Assembly: GCF_004519315.1 (NCBI RefSeq)
Contig: NZ_SOZE01000043.1
Location: 1-44,996 of the forward strand
Direction: 5' to 3'
Source: Mucilaginibacter psychrotolerans
GTDB lineage: Bacteria; Bacteroidota; Bacteroidia; Sphingobacteriales; Sphingobacteriaceae
DNA: 44,996 bases
Shown: positions 30,481 through 39,082 of the stretch, one piece after another
Layout of the letters: every line of letters begins with the position of its first letter
How positions within the stretch are numbered: the first letter of the stretch is position 1
Made by a program: the position numbers and the translations under genes
Notes under the pieces: model-generated
What the model saw: only the letters and a program-made list of their open reading frames with translations
Databases searched by the model: none
What the model was told of the DNA's origin: nothing

Positions 30481-30942
30481 TTATTTATTTTTGGTCAAAT
30501 TCTCAATGTCATCTAGGTCTTTGTGCCTTCCTGATGCTTTTTTTGCAGTAATTAGATCGTTAATATGAATCGTTCGAACTTTTATGCCTTCCCTTTGGAA
30601 AAAAGTTGCGTTTCTAAAACACTCGTCAAAATTCATCCCCAACACTTCAATCATTATATCTATTGCCGTTGGCGGCCTTCCAAAAGTAAACACATCATGC
30701 TCGGGGTCGTGTAAAAAAACATCTTCGGTCATGCTAAAAACGGGCATACCAAAATGCAAAAATGCCATCTTGAGTCTTTTATAATTATCAGCAGTACGAT
30801 CCACCCAAATGTCCATATCTCCGGTAGTCCTTTCATATCCATGTAAAACCACTGAAAAGCCACCGACAAGAATGTAGCGTACTTTGTTAAAATTCAAGGC
30901 TTTAACAAAGTCTTTAAAATCGTCTTTAAAAATGTTACCCAT
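30481..30942 (-). CDS. Nucleotidyltransferase-fold protein (MNT/AbiEii-like)
   Basis: A 153-residue protein with a minimal nucleotidyltransferase domain: YILVGGFSVVLHGYERTTGD has the GGS-like turn at 27-30 and DMDIWV the two metal Asps at 42 and 44; Asp95 (TAIDIMIEV) is a plausible third. The ending DLITAKKASGRHKDLDDIEN matches a conserved feature of small AbiEii/DUF6036-type transferases. Such enzymes nucleotidylate partner proteins or RNA, often as toxins. The 71-residue-class gene before it overlaps by eight bases, and the VOC gene follows, giving a three-gene operon. Activity and target are unknown. Confidence 0.82.
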   Translation of the reverse strand: MGNIFKDDFKDFVKALNFNKVRYILVGGFSVVLHGYERTTGDMDIWVDRTADNYKRLKMAFLHFGMPVFSMTEDVFLHDPEHDVFTFGRPPTAIDIMIEVLGMNFDECFRNATFFQREGIKVRTIHINDLITAKKASGRHKDLDDIENLTKNK

Positions 30943-31147
30943 TTTTTTTGCGGCCCCTCATGCTAAAAGCTGTTCGGTCCATTTTAGGCGGATCATTTAA
31001 CGGATAGTTATATGCGATACTATTAAGATAGTCGACTATATCCAAACGCTCTTTTAAGCTTAAATCTTTATAATAAGAATGATGGTCGGCGGCTTCTTCC
31101 GCCGTCTGCGCCTTAAAAGCCGTCCTATCTAATCGGTATTCGCTCAT
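30935..31147 (-). CDS. Small DRTAF-motif protein, putative antitoxin-like partner
   Basis: A 70-residue protein starting at ATG 31147. It carries the same motif twice: DRTAFKAQT at 7-15 and DRTAFSMRGRKKNG at 57-70. The middle (DLSLKERLDIVDYLNSIAYN) is helical. It overlaps the start of the nucleotidyltransferase gene by eight bases, the usual order and coupling of an antitoxin before its toxin. No DNA-binding domain is visible. The repeated motif probably forms two contact points with the partner (inference). I recall similar pairs in other Bacteroidota, but cannot name a family. Confidence 0.75.
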   Translation of the reverse strand: MSEYRLDRTAFKAQTAEEAADHHSYYKDLSLKERLDIVDYLNSIAYNYPLNDPPKMDRTAFSMRGRKKNG

Positions 31148-31260
31148 CACTCAAATATACCTCAATTAATTATTTCAGTGTAACAACTTTGTTAAATCGG
31201 CCATAAACTTATACCGCTTTATTTAAATAAGTTTGCCTATTGCTTAATTAACTGATCACG

Positions 31261-32847
31261 ATGAAATTAAAACTACTTTATGCCTGTATAGTATTTACAG
31301 GCTTAACGGCCAGTGCATTAGCACAAGATGCCGTTGATGCGGCAGCCACTGCCAAAATTCGCGAAGAGGGGCTTAACCACTCTAAAGTGATGGATATCGC
31401 CTTCAACCTTACCGACGTTTCGGGTCCGCGTTTAGCCGGTTCGCCGGGCTTGAAGCGTGCGCAGGACTGGGCCGTTGCCCAGCTGAAAGAATGGGGCATG
31501 GCCAACGCCAAATTAGAACCCTGGGGCAAATTTGGTAAAGGTTGGGAAGTGCAGAAGAACTACGCTGCCATCACTGTGCCTTATTACCACGCCATTATTG
31601 CCGTACCAAAGGCATGGACTCCAGGCACCAATGGCCCTATAAAAGGTGAGGTGGTGTTGGTAAAAGCCGATAGCGTGGCCGAGCTTGATAAATACAAAGG
31701 TACCCTTGCCGGGAAGATTATCATATTTGATACCAAGCCGCTTACCGAGCGTACTTTTAAATCAGACGCTGCCCGCTATACCGACGAGGAACTGGATAAG
31801 ATGGCACAGGCCACCATGGCACCACGTGGCCAACGCAACAATGCATTCGATCCTAACTCGCCTGCTATGGTGGCCCGGCGTAAGGCTATTGGCATGCGTA
31901 CGGCTATCACAGCCTTTTTGCTGAACGAAAAAGCCGGCCTGATATTGAGCCAGGCCCGCGGTACCGACGGCACTTTATTTACCACCAACGGCGCGTCATA
32001 TGCCGATACCGCCAAAGCCGTTGCGCCTGAGCTGGAAACCAGCAGCGAAGATTTCCAGCGCATATTGCGCCTGGTAAAAGCCGGCAAAAAGGTTGAACTG
32101 GAGGCGGATATCAAAACCGAATTCTTCACCAACGATTTACAGGGCTACAACGTAGTTGGCGAGATACCGGGTACCGATAAGAAACTGAAAGAGCAGGTGA
32201 TAATGATAGGTGGTCACCTCGATTCGTGGCACGCTGCTACAGGCGCTACCGATAACGCCGCAGGCAGCGCAGTAATGCTGGAGGCTATGCGCATACTCAA
32301 AACCATCGGCTTTAAACCTAAACGCACCATCCGCATTGCTTTATGGAGCAGCGAGGAACAAGGCCTGTTCGGCTCGCGCGGTTACGTGCTTAATCACTTT
32401 GGCGACCCCAAAACAATGGAGTTGAAGCCCGAAGCGGCAAAGCTTGATGCCTATTACAATCTGGATAACGGCACCGGCAAAATTCGCGGTATTTATTTGC
32501 AGGGCGATTCGGCCGCGGGACCATTATTCAAAACCTGGCTGGAACCCTTTAAGGACCTTGGCGCAACAACCGTTACCATCAGTAACACAGGCGGTACCGA
32601 TCATCAGAGCTTCGATGCGGTAGGCATCCCGGGCTTCCAGTTTATTCAGGATGCTATTGACTATGGCTCGCGCACACACCATAGCAACCAGGACACCTAT
32701 GACCGACTCATAGAAGACGACCTGAAACAAGCAGCAACCATAGTTGCCTCTTTTGTGTACAACACCAGCGAGCGTAAGGATATGGTGCCACGTAAGCCGC
32801 TACCAACGCCGCCTACACCACCGGCAGGAGCCCCGGCGAGGAATTAA
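31261..32847 (+). CDS. M28-family zinc metallopeptidase, secreted
   Basis: A 528-residue protein with a signal peptide (residues 1-21, ending ALAQ). A PA-domain-like insert (GEVVLVKADSVAELDKYKGT...IIIFDTK) precedes the M28 catalytic domain. Metal ligands are seen in MIGGHLDSW, TGATDNAAGSAVMLEA (Asp), WSSEEQGLFGSRGY (catalytic Glu-Glu), YNLDNGTGKI and the late His in GSRTHHSNQDTYD. It most resembles periplasmic or outer-membrane aminopeptidases of this family. The C-terminus is Pro/Ala rich (LPTPPTPPAGAPARN). A long hairpin terminator follows. Confidence 0.92.
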   Translation: MKLKLLYACIVFTGLTASALAQDAVDAAATAKIREEGLNHSKVMDIAFNLTDVSGPRLAGSPGLKRAQDWAVAQLKEWGMANAKLEPWGKFGKGWEVQKNYAAITVPYYHAIIAVPKAWTPGTNGPIKGEVVLVKADSVAELDKYKGTLAGKIIIFDTKPLTERTFKSDAARYTDEELDKMAQATMAPRGQRNNAFDPNSPAMVARRKAIGMRTAITAFLLNEKAGLILSQARGTDGTLFTTNGASYADTAKAVAPELETSSEDFQRILRLVKAGKKVELEADIKTEFFTNDLQGYNVVGEIPGTDKKLKEQVIMIGGHLDSWHAATGATDNAAGSAVMLEAMRILKTIGFKPKRTIRIALWSSEEQGLFGSRGYVLNHFGDPKTMELKPEAAKLDAYYNLDNGTGKIRGIYLQGDSAAGPLFKTWLEPFKDLGATTVTISNTGGTDHQSFDAVGIPGFQFIQDAIDYGSRTHHSNQDTYDRLIEDDLKQAATIVASFVYNTSERKDMVPRKPLPTPPTPPAGAPARN

Positions 32848-32894
32848 AGTTCACAATAGATCTGACTACTCTTAGAGCGTTGTCGAATCTTGAG

Positions 32895-32939
32895 GATATA
32901 AAAAAGCGATTGGTTTCTGCCAATCGCTTTTTTTATATC
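32895..32939 (+). terminator. Intrinsic terminator after the M28 peptidase gene
   Basis: GATATAAAAAAGCGATTGG (32895-32913) pairs with its complement (32920-32939, one extra T). T-runs flank both sides, so it could serve both strands between the convergent peptidase and TonB-like genes. The core AAAAAGCGATT is shared with 44748-44790. Confidence 0.9.
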
Positions 32940-32964
32940 GGTAAATCTGGTCGTCGTTAAACCG

Positions 32965-34311
32965 CTATTTTTTATTCACGAAACCTATGCTTTGCGTTAT
33001 CTCCTGTGGTTTGCCGTTGGCGTTGCCTTTCCATTTTGGCCCGTTAGTGATGAGCGCGATAGCCTTTTTATCCGTAGCGGCATTTAGGCTTTGGGTGATG
33101 TTTATATTGCTTAGTTTCCCATCCGCAGCCACCGTAAACTTAACTTCCACTACGCCCGGTTTCTCGCCCGCGGGCAGGTAACTGTTTTTAGCGATATACA
33201 CGCGGAATACCATCCAACCTTTTGCGGGATGGGCAGTCGTTGGGTCTGTGTCTTCATCGTCAACGGTGTTGCGCGTAATTGCTGCATTATTAGCAACCGA
33301 ATTATTTATAGCAGGCAATTTGGTGTTTAGTCCGGCTATGTTAACGCTATCCGCATTTGCATTAGTTTTTAGGTTAGCAAAACCCGAGTACCCAATCTGC
33401 AGCGGCAGGTTTTGAGAGGAGGTAGGCGACGCATATATGCCGTTCGCATTGTTAGTTAAAGCGGTTGTGGCTTTGTTATCGGCCTTTGCGGTAATGCCCG
33501 GTACAGGCAAAACGTTGTTATTATTAGCAACTGTATTTGGAAAATAACCCGGCAGGTATTTGTTAAGGTCGTAAGCACTGGTGGGCCGCTTGGGTTCGGT
33601 GTTAACGCCATCGGCCTTGCCGGGTAGCGGCTGCGATATGGCCCTTTTTTTGATGGCTACGGTAAGCGGCATATCTACGGTATCTGTTTTAGGGGCAGAA
33701 ATGGCACCTATTATCATCTCATCCAAAGGCATCCGGCCACTATCTGCTTTTGCCGCCAGTGGGGGCGACATAGCTACTTCGGCAAGCGATGCGTCTCCGC
33801 TACTAACAGCGACGCGTTTATTAAGAATGACCTTATCGGTTGCCATGGTTGTTGGCCCGTTGCGCAATGCAGGGTTAAGCGCTTTTTTATCTACCTGTAG
33901 CTTGGCCAAATCATTTGCTTTCAACCGGGCTATGGCAGTAGTGGTGCCGGTTGTATCAGTTTGCGGTTTTAGCACTAGCTTTACCTCTGCTACTTTTGGT
34001 TGTATGGCGTCATCATTGCCTTTATACAACAATCCCACCACAACCATAAAACCTACTACGCCAGCCGCGATGGCGATAGTTGTCCATGGAATGATGCGGC
34101 TTGGTTTTTTCCCGGTACGTTCACGAAGCCGCTTGGCAAGCATATCGAGGTTAGTCTGCTGATTGCCGGCGGCCATTTGGTACCCCTCCAATGCATCCAT
34201 CAAAAACGGGTCGTGCTGGGCTTCGCGCTCCAGTTGGTGCATAGCTTTGGCATCAAGCTCCCCGTTAAGGTACTTCTGTATCTGCAATATGTTGGGCCGC
34301 TGCTTATCCAC
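32965..34311 (-). CDS. Anti-sigma-like membrane protein with TonB C-terminal domain
   Basis: A 448-residue protein with a GTG start. Residues 1-70 form a cytosolic helical domain (LQIQKYLNGELDAKAMHQLE) such as anti-sigma factors use to hold sigma. A single membrane helix spans about 74-96. A long periplasmic, Ala/Asn/Thr-rich segment follows, and 364-448 is a TonB C-terminal-like domain (GVVEVKFTVAADGKLSNINI). It starts eight bases inside the end of the sigma-factor gene (GTGGATAA), so translation is coupled. A protein that couples an anti-sigma module to a TonB domain could link outer-membrane transport to sigma release (inference). Confidence 0.82.
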   Translation of the reverse strand: MDKQRPNILQIQKYLNGELDAKAMHQLEREAQHDPFLMDALEGYQMAAGNQQTNLDMLAKRLRERTGKKPSRIIPWTTIAIAAGVVGFMVVVGLLYKGNDDAIQPKVAEVKLVLKPQTDTTGTTTAIARLKANDLAKLQVDKKALNPALRNGPTTMATDKVILNKRVAVSSGDASLAEVAMSPPLAAKADSGRMPLDEMIIGAISAPKTDTVDMPLTVAIKKRAISQPLPGKADGVNTEPKRPTSAYDLNKYLPGYFPNTVANNNNVLPVPGITAKADNKATTALTNNANGIYASPTSSQNLPLQIGYSGFANLKTNANADSVNIAGLNTKLPAINNSVANNAAITRNTVDDEDTDPTTAHPAKGWMVFRVYIAKNSYLPAGEKPGVVEVKFTVAADGKLSNINITQSLNAATDKKAIALITNGPKWKGNANGKPQEITQSIGFVNKK

Positions 34312-34879
34312 CGTTTTTTTCCAGGCAAAGCCTTAAGTTGCGTTTGCCGTTTTGTATATAGCTTTTTACTTCGTTCAAGGTAAAGCCGGTTTGCGCAGCA
34401 ATATCCTTGTAGCACATCTCATCTAAATAAAATAAGCGCACGCTTTGTTTTTGGGCGGGCATCAATTTATCCATACATCGCTCCAAAGCCTGTAGCGCTG
34501 CCTCTTTATCGGTACTATTATCTTCAGGATGCAAAACCGGATTGAATTCCATAAACTCATCCATCCCAACGGTAGGTAATTTTTTATCGTTGCGCAATTG
34601 CATCAAACAATGGTTGCGGCTAAGTACATACAGCCAGCTGCGAAACTGTTTTACCTCGTGCTGCTTTACCTTTGCCACCAGTTCTTCAAATATCGCCATA
34701 ACGGCATCGCGGGCAAGTTCTTCATCCTTAAGGTATTTAAGGCAAAGGCCAAAAACCAGCGCCATGTGCCTTTCATATAACTTCCCCAGCACGCTTATAT
34801 CAGCGTTTACGCGATAGCTGGCAACCAGCTCTTCATCTGCGGTATCATCGGGCCTGATTGGTTTTCTGAAGAAGCTCAT
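34304..34879 (-). CDS. ECF-type RNA polymerase sigma factor
   Basis: A 191-residue sigma-70 family protein starting at ATG 34879 (an upstream TTG at 34891 is in frame). Region 2: LGKLYERHMALVFGLCLKYL, EELARDAVMAIFEEL. Region 4: LMPAQKQSVRLFYLDEMCYK, DIAAQTGFTLNEVKSYIQNG (helix-turn-helix). It is the first gene of a two-gene operon with the anti-sigma/TonB protein. A 12-bp-arm palindrome at 34970-35001 and TAACCTTTG at 34953-34945 (minus) lie upstream, a possible control region. Confidence 0.9.
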   Translation of the reverse strand: MSFFRKPIRPDDTADEELVASYRVNADISVLGKLYERHMALVFGLCLKYLKDEELARDAVMAIFEELVAKVKQHEVKQFRSWLYVLSRNHCLMQLRNDKKLPTVGMDEFMEFNPVLHPEDNSTDKEAALQALERCMDKLMPAQKQSVRLFYLDEMCYKDIAAQTGFTLNEVKSYIQNGKRNLRLCLEKNGG

Positions 34880-34969
34880 TGAACGCCACAAAATAATTTT
34901 TTTTTATGGCTTATGGAAATTTGCTTTCGGCGATATTCTACTTGCAAAGGTTAAATATGGCATTTATCT

Positions 34970-35001
34970 GGTTAGTTCAACTGATCGTTGTTGAACTAAC
35001 C
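34970..35001. promoter_or_regulatory. Palindrome upstream of the sigma factor gene
   Basis: GGTTAGTTCAAC (34970-34981) and GTTGAACTAACC (34990-35001) are perfect complements around an 8-base loop. No T-run follows on either strand, so a terminator is unlikely. On the minus strand it lies 16 or more bases before TAACCTTTG, overlapping where a -33 box is expected. Operator role is inference. Confidence 0.5.
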
Positions 35002-35061
35002 TAATCTGTTTTAAAAGCGTAGAGGGGACTGTTGCCCACTCTTGCTATCCTTCGCATTCCG

Positions 35062-35616
35062 TTACAAATTTACTACGATGTTGAAAGCAACATCAAATGT
35101 GTTTTTTATAGCATGATCGCCCAGGCCGCTAAAGAAACTACCGGAGTTGTATATAATACCGTACTTAGTGCGGTCGATAATCGCTTTTCCGGTAACGCTT
35201 AACTCACCGCCGGTTTTTGTAATTGCTATGGGGCACTCAAAGGCTTGCGTTTTGTTTTTCATGGTAATTTGCCCATAAGCCTTACCGTTCCTGATGCTGT
35301 TTATTTTGATGGTACTTACAGAGTATTTTTCCACATCAAAAAAGTCTTCGCTTTTTAAATGGTTTACCAGGTCGCTGTTTTCCTGTTTCATGCTTTTCAT
35401 GTCAACCGTAAGTAGTGCAGCGGTGATTTCATCGCCTTTCAAGTACACCACGCCTTCCCATAGGTTAAGCGTACCGCTAGGGGCATAAGTGCCTATTTCG
35501 GCATGCCCGGTCCATTTCAGCAGACTGGTCTTCGTGTCGATGGCAACCTTTTTTTGGGCCAGTAAAATGGTTTGACTCAGGCATAGCAAGCTTAGTAATA
35601 TCAGTTTGGTTTTCAT
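35062..35616 (-). CDS. YceI-like periplasmic protein
   Basis: A 184-residue secreted protein; signal peptide 1-20 (LILLSLLCLSQTILLAQ). The YceI domain is clear from SLLKWTGHAEIGTYAPSGTL, VDMKSMKQENSDLVNHLKSE, DFFDVEKYSVSTIKI and the DRTKYGI turn. It ends VAFNIVVNL. Sequence identity to the YceI protein at 15020-15553 appears low, so it is not a recent duplicate. It is 10 bases downstream of the gene at 35627 and forms an operon with it. Confidence 0.88.
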   Translation of the reverse strand: MKTKLILLSLLCLSQTILLAQKKVAIDTKTSLLKWTGHAEIGTYAPSGTLNLWEGVVYLKGDEITAALLTVDMKSMKQENSDLVNHLKSEDFFDVEKYSVSTIKINSIRNGKAYGQITMKNKTQAFECPIAITKTGGELSVTGKAIIDRTKYGIIYNSGSFFSGLGDHAIKNTFDVAFNIVVNL

Positions 35617-35626
35617 GGCTTTTATT

Positions 35627-36124
35627 TTACTTGGTGGTTAATACTTTGTCTTCGGTTTCAATTAAAGCAGTACCCTTGTACAGCTTTCCGTTCTCGTCTT
35701 TGGCTATAATGTACCAGAGCGCGTCACCACCGTAGGCTTGTTTGCCGTAACGCCAGTTTTTTTGGTAGGTGTAGGTTTTATTCGCTTTTAATATCGCACC
35801 CGGGCAATTAAAAGCTTTGGCGAAATCATCTGGTGAGTATTGCATGTTGGCATGCCAGCCACTTGCATCATACCATATAAAACTGCCGCATTCTATTACG
35901 GTTAAAGTGTGCTTGGTGGCGGTGGCATACGTGTGGTGCTTCCAGTAGAAGGTGTCGCCCTCTTTTACCGGGTAAACGGGGTTAGGGTCGTGCGACATGA
36001 TAATACCTACCGGTAATTCCTTTAGCTTGTCGGGCATCAGGCGGCTTTTGTTGGTCCAATCGGTTTGTGCAAACAGGCTTAATGCTGTAATAGATAAAAT
36101 TAGCGTGGTTAATAATTTCTTCAT
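35627..36124 (-). CDS. Secreted hypothetical protein
   Basis: A 165-residue protein with a signal peptide (KKLLTTLILSITALSLFAQ). The mature part has no motif I recognise; it contains several aromatic segments (FYWKHHTYATATKHTLTVIE, FIWYDASGWHANMQY, YTYQKNWRYGKQAYGGDALW) suggesting a beta-rich fold of periplasmic type. It sits directly upstream of a YceI gene and 90 bases downstream of an AraC regulator gene, so its expression may be under that regulator. Function unknown. Confidence 0.7.
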   Translation of the reverse strand: MKKLLTTLILSITALSLFAQTDWTNKSRLMPDKLKELPVGIIMSHDPNPVYPVKEGDTFYWKHHTYATATKHTLTVIECGSFIWYDASGWHANMQYSPDDFAKAFNCPGAILKANKTYTYQKNWRYGKQAYGGDALWYIIAKDENGKLYKGTALIETEDKVLTTK

Positions 36125-36213
36125 GGCTGTTTAATTTTTCTTCAAAATTGCAGCAATGAAGCAGGCGCATCGCCCCAAAACGTGAATTGGGGCGTACCAA
36201 AATAGGGCCGGGA

Positions 36214-37311
36214 CTATTTTTTGATATATTCTGACGGCGAAAAGCCGGTAAGCTCTTTAAATATACGGTTGAAAGATGTTTTTGAATTGAAACCACATTC
36301 GAAGGCAATACCCAACAAAGTAAATTTTTCGAGGTCGTTTCCGGCCAATCGTCTTTTGACCTCATCAACCCGCCAGGTATTCACATAGCTGTTAAAAGGT
36401 TTGTTAAAGGCAGCATTGATATTGGCGGAGACAGACCGCGCGGGTAAATCGATATATTTCGCTAACTCGGCCAGGGTAAGTTCTGTGTTCAGATATAGTT
36501 TGCCGCTTTCCATTGCGGTATGTATTTTGGCAATTACTTCGGCATCAGCAATAGTGGTAGTGGTGTCCACCGGGAGCTGGACCTCCGGTTGGTAGGCAAC
36601 TTCTACATTGGCCTGCCGGTAGCTATAAATACCTAAAATATAGATGAGCAAGCAAAGCAAATCATTAGACACATCGTATTTGTAAAACAAATTCCTGGCG
36701 TCGCGTAATACAGCTTCCACCAGCCAAAACACACAAACCATCACCATCAGCAATAGACATACTTTAAGCCAATTGAGCATCTTGAGGGCAATGTCTGAGT
36801 AGTTTTCTTTTAGCCAGCGTTGATAGTCTTTGATAATTAGAAGCGATAAAACGAGGTAAACTACAAGCGATAGCCAGGTGCCATCGTACTCTATACGATA
36901 GGTATAGGGTAGGTGCAGGTTAAACCAAATGTTATACCGTGTTTTATAATCCTGTAGAGCAACATACCAATAGAAACCTGCTTGCATAAGCACCGGCAAA
37001 AAATGCAGTAGATACCGCAAGCGGAATTTGAACGCTGCGTTGGTGATAGCTCTTACATAAAAATATAATAACGGCCCGAAACCAAAAGAAAAATAAATGG
37101 GTAGGAAATAAAGGTTGGCATTTTGGGAATATAAGCCGCTCACTCTAAAAAACGCATCGACGAGCCAGCCGCTGATAGCCAGTATTAGTAAGCCAAGCAG
37201 GCGGTTTGCTAGTTTGTTTTTGGTTGAAAAAATCAGCAGACCTGCTGAGAAAGCGCCTAATACAATTGCAGCAAAATACACAATTGTATATAGCGAGAGC
37301 TCTATTTTCAT
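36214..37311 (-). CDS. AraC-family regulator with N-terminal membrane domain
   Basis: A 365-residue protein. The first about 235 residues contain seven hydrophobic helices. The C-terminal 100 residues are a HTH_18 AraC domain (LTLAELAKYIDLPARSVSAN, WRVDEVKRRLAG, LLGIAFECGFNSKTSFNRIF). Such membrane-bound AraC proteins are common in Bacteroidota and thought to sense envelope or external signals directly. It is followed by two secreted-protein genes in the same direction (gap 90 bases, then 10), its likely targets. Confidence 0.9.
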   Translation of the reverse strand: MKIELSLYTIVYFAAIVLGAFSAGLLIFSTKNKLANRLLGLLILAISGWLVDAFFRVSGLYSQNANLYFLPIYFSFGFGPLLYFYVRAITNAAFKFRLRYLLHFLPVLMQAGFYWYVALQDYKTRYNIWFNLHLPYTYRIEYDGTWLSLVVYLVLSLLIIKDYQRWLKENYSDIALKMLNWLKVCLLLMVMVCVFWLVEAVLRDARNLFYKYDVSNDLLCLLIYILGIYSYRQANVEVAYQPEVQLPVDTTTTIADAEVIAKIHTAMESGKLYLNTELTLAELAKYIDLPARSVSANINAAFNKPFNSYVNTWRVDEVKRRLAGNDLEKFTLLGIAFECGFNSKTSFNRIFKELTGFSPSEYIKK

Positions 37312-37441
37312 GGAAGGAAAGATAAGAAAAAAGGCCCGACGGACCTTACTTTATTCGAATGCGAATCCGGTAAAGCAGCATCGGCTTTTAAATTGGCTAT
37401 AAACACTGCCACAGTTTAAAATACATAACTGTAATTTGGTA

Positions 37442-38140
37442 TTAGCTATTCATCCTTGCAAAAGCCTCCAAATATTTATCAATATAAAATGCCTTCGATT
37501 TACTTTTGTATTGCATGATGAACCGGGGATGCTCCAGTGCGACAACCTCTTTAAAGAAGCTGTATTGCGCGTTTATTTTTTTGATGAACTTTTCGTTTTG
37601 GCCCGTACCGAAACAAAAGCATAGGTCAGTATCGATACCCAGCGCTATTTGCTTTCTGAAGTTATCGATGATATATGGCGTTACCGCCTCGGTTAATGCC
37701 GCGCTGTCGTAATAGTTGTAGTTCTTTTCCCTTCCTTTTGCATCAATGGTAGTAAAGCCGAGGGGGCAAACAGAATTGATGTAAATATCCTTATAAAATG
37801 CCTCCGGCCCACCATAGGCATTTATCACCTCGTACACGAATACGGAGGAAGGTTCGTGCGTTATGCGGCCCTCGTAAGCAATGTGGCACTCGCTTACCAG
37901 CCGTTTTGGGTCGGTAAAAGGGATGCCGGTTAAGCCGCTGCCGAACCTGCCGGGATTGATACCCATGATGAGGTGGCGTTTATGATCATCCGCATAATAT
38001 TTACGATAAAATTCTTCGGATATGCGGAATACCTCCTCCTCTTCGCGAAAGGGGTTCATGATGCGGATGCCTGTAGGCAGGGGAGGGCCGGTGTACTCGA
38101 GTCCGCGGTTGAATTCAATTACTTTATCAGCGAAGGTCAT
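37442..38140 (-). CDS. SMUG2-type uracil-DNA glycosylase family protein
   Basis: A 232-residue protein of the SMUG2 group (formerly DUF4918) of the uracil-DNA glycosylase superfamily, which removes deaminated bases such as uracil or xanthine from DNA. Family motif 1 is GINPGRFGSGLTGIPFTDPK at 60-79; the DIYINSVCPLGF strand and the C-terminal ALEHPRFIMQYKSK loop (motif 2-like, His-Pro) are present. Length matches. It stands alone, with its ATG next to the TTTCGGA repeat tract. Confidence 0.85.
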   Translation of the reverse strand: MTFADKVIEFNRGLEYTGPPLPTGIRIMNPFREEEEVFRISEEFYRKYYADDHKRHLIMGINPGRFGSGLTGIPFTDPKRLVSECHIAYEGRITHEPSSVFVYEVINAYGGPEAFYKDIYINSVCPLGFTTIDAKGREKNYNYYDSAALTEAVTPYIIDNFRKQIALGIDTDLCFCFGTGQNEKFIKKINAQYSFFKEVVALEHPRFIMQYKSKSKAFYIDKYLEAFARMNS

Positions 38141-38151
38141 GGAAGGGGTTT

Positions 38152-38209
38152 GATTTCGGATTTCGGAATTTCGATTTCGGATTTAGAATTTCGGATTTAG
38201 GATTTTTTT
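38152..38209. repeat. TTTCGGAATTTCG-type short-word tract, first arm
   Basis: About eight irregular repeats of TTTCGG(A/T)ATT words. A tract with the reverse-complement words (CTAAATCCGAAATCGAAAAT) lies at 39288-39322, on the other side of the MtfA-like gene and the 39083-39216 element. Both arms together bracket 1.17 kb. Confidence 0.6.
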
Positions 38210-38991
38210 GATGGATCCTGTCCGAATACCTTGCTCAACATATCATATAACTCCGGATGTTTTGTTTGAAATTGCTCAGGCTTGGTAAAGAAATACTCCG
38301 ATACTACCGCTAAAAACTCTGCCTCGTTGGTAGTAGCGTAGGGGTTGATGTCTGAATGCCCTTCTTCTATCTTATGAATTTCCTGGTGCATCATCTTTAC
38401 CCATGGCTCCACATATTCATGCTCAAGGAAACCCTCGGGCACGCCGTCGGTTGCGCCATCGGCTTTGTCCAGCAGGTGCACAAATTCGTGAATTCCCGTA
38501 TTTTCTTTGCCCGAATTTTTCGAAAAGCCTTTTGTCAACGCTGCGCGGGAGAGTATCATCTGCCCGTTCATATAACCGCTACCAACCATTCCCATAATGT
38601 TACGCCCCTCGCCCGCTTCGCCTTCAAACTCAAAATCTTTGTTGAAGGTATCGGGGTATAAAAGTACGTTGGTGACGTTACGATAGGTCCAATCCTTAAA
38701 ACCGAAGATGGGGATAACTGCGCTTGCCGCCACCATGATGCGGTCGGTATCTGTAAGCTCCAGGCCAACGCCTTCTATACGGACATCATCCAGGAATTGC
38801 TCTATCTTATCTTCGAAGTAAAGTTTATCAGTATCGGTAAGATGGTTGTAGAATTGGATGTTGCTTGCGAGTATTTGCTTTTGAGCAGGTATAAGCACTG
38901 TTTTGGCCAATTTATGTTTGCGGCGCATTTTAATAATAACAGCAATAAAAAAGGCAGAAACAACTATGAACATTAATTCCATGACGACCAT
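38197..38991 (-). CDS. MtfA-like zinc peptidase (M90 family)
   Basis: A 264-residue protein. An N-terminal hydrophobic helix (about 3-22) would anchor it. The catalytic motif GIHEFVHLLDKADG contains HEFVH, the HExxH zinc site, with a third ligand probably in NPYATTNEAEFLAVVSEYF, which has the Glu of this family. E. coli MtfA is a peptidase that also binds the Mlc repressor; whether this protein does is unknown. Its start region is close to a repeat-rich gap and no operon partner is seen. Confidence 0.88.
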   Translation of the reverse strand: MVVMELMFIVVSAFFIAVIIKMRRKHKLAKTVLIPAQKQILASNIQFYNHLTDTDKLYFEDKIEQFLDDVRIEGVGLELTDTDRIMVAASAVIPIFGFKDWTYRNVTNVLLYPDTFNKDFEFEGEAGEGRNIMGMVGSGYMNGQMILSRAALTKGFSKNSGKENTGIHEFVHLLDKADGATDGVPEGFLEHEYVEPWVKMMHQEIHKIEEGHSDINPYATTNEAEFLAVVSEYFFTKPEQFQTKHPELYDMLSKVFGQDPSKKS

Positions 38992-39082
38992 AAGTAGGGG
39001 GTATGCATGGGCAATTTAGTAAAAAATGTGGCATTGGTGGAATTACAAATATATCCTGTCCGCGACCGCATCTTTATCCCCG

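Noticed and set aside
37261..37288. TACAATTG...CAATTGTA inverted repeat as an operator of the AraC gene
   Set aside because: It lies within the first codons of the coding region and has only 8-bp arms; chance is likely.
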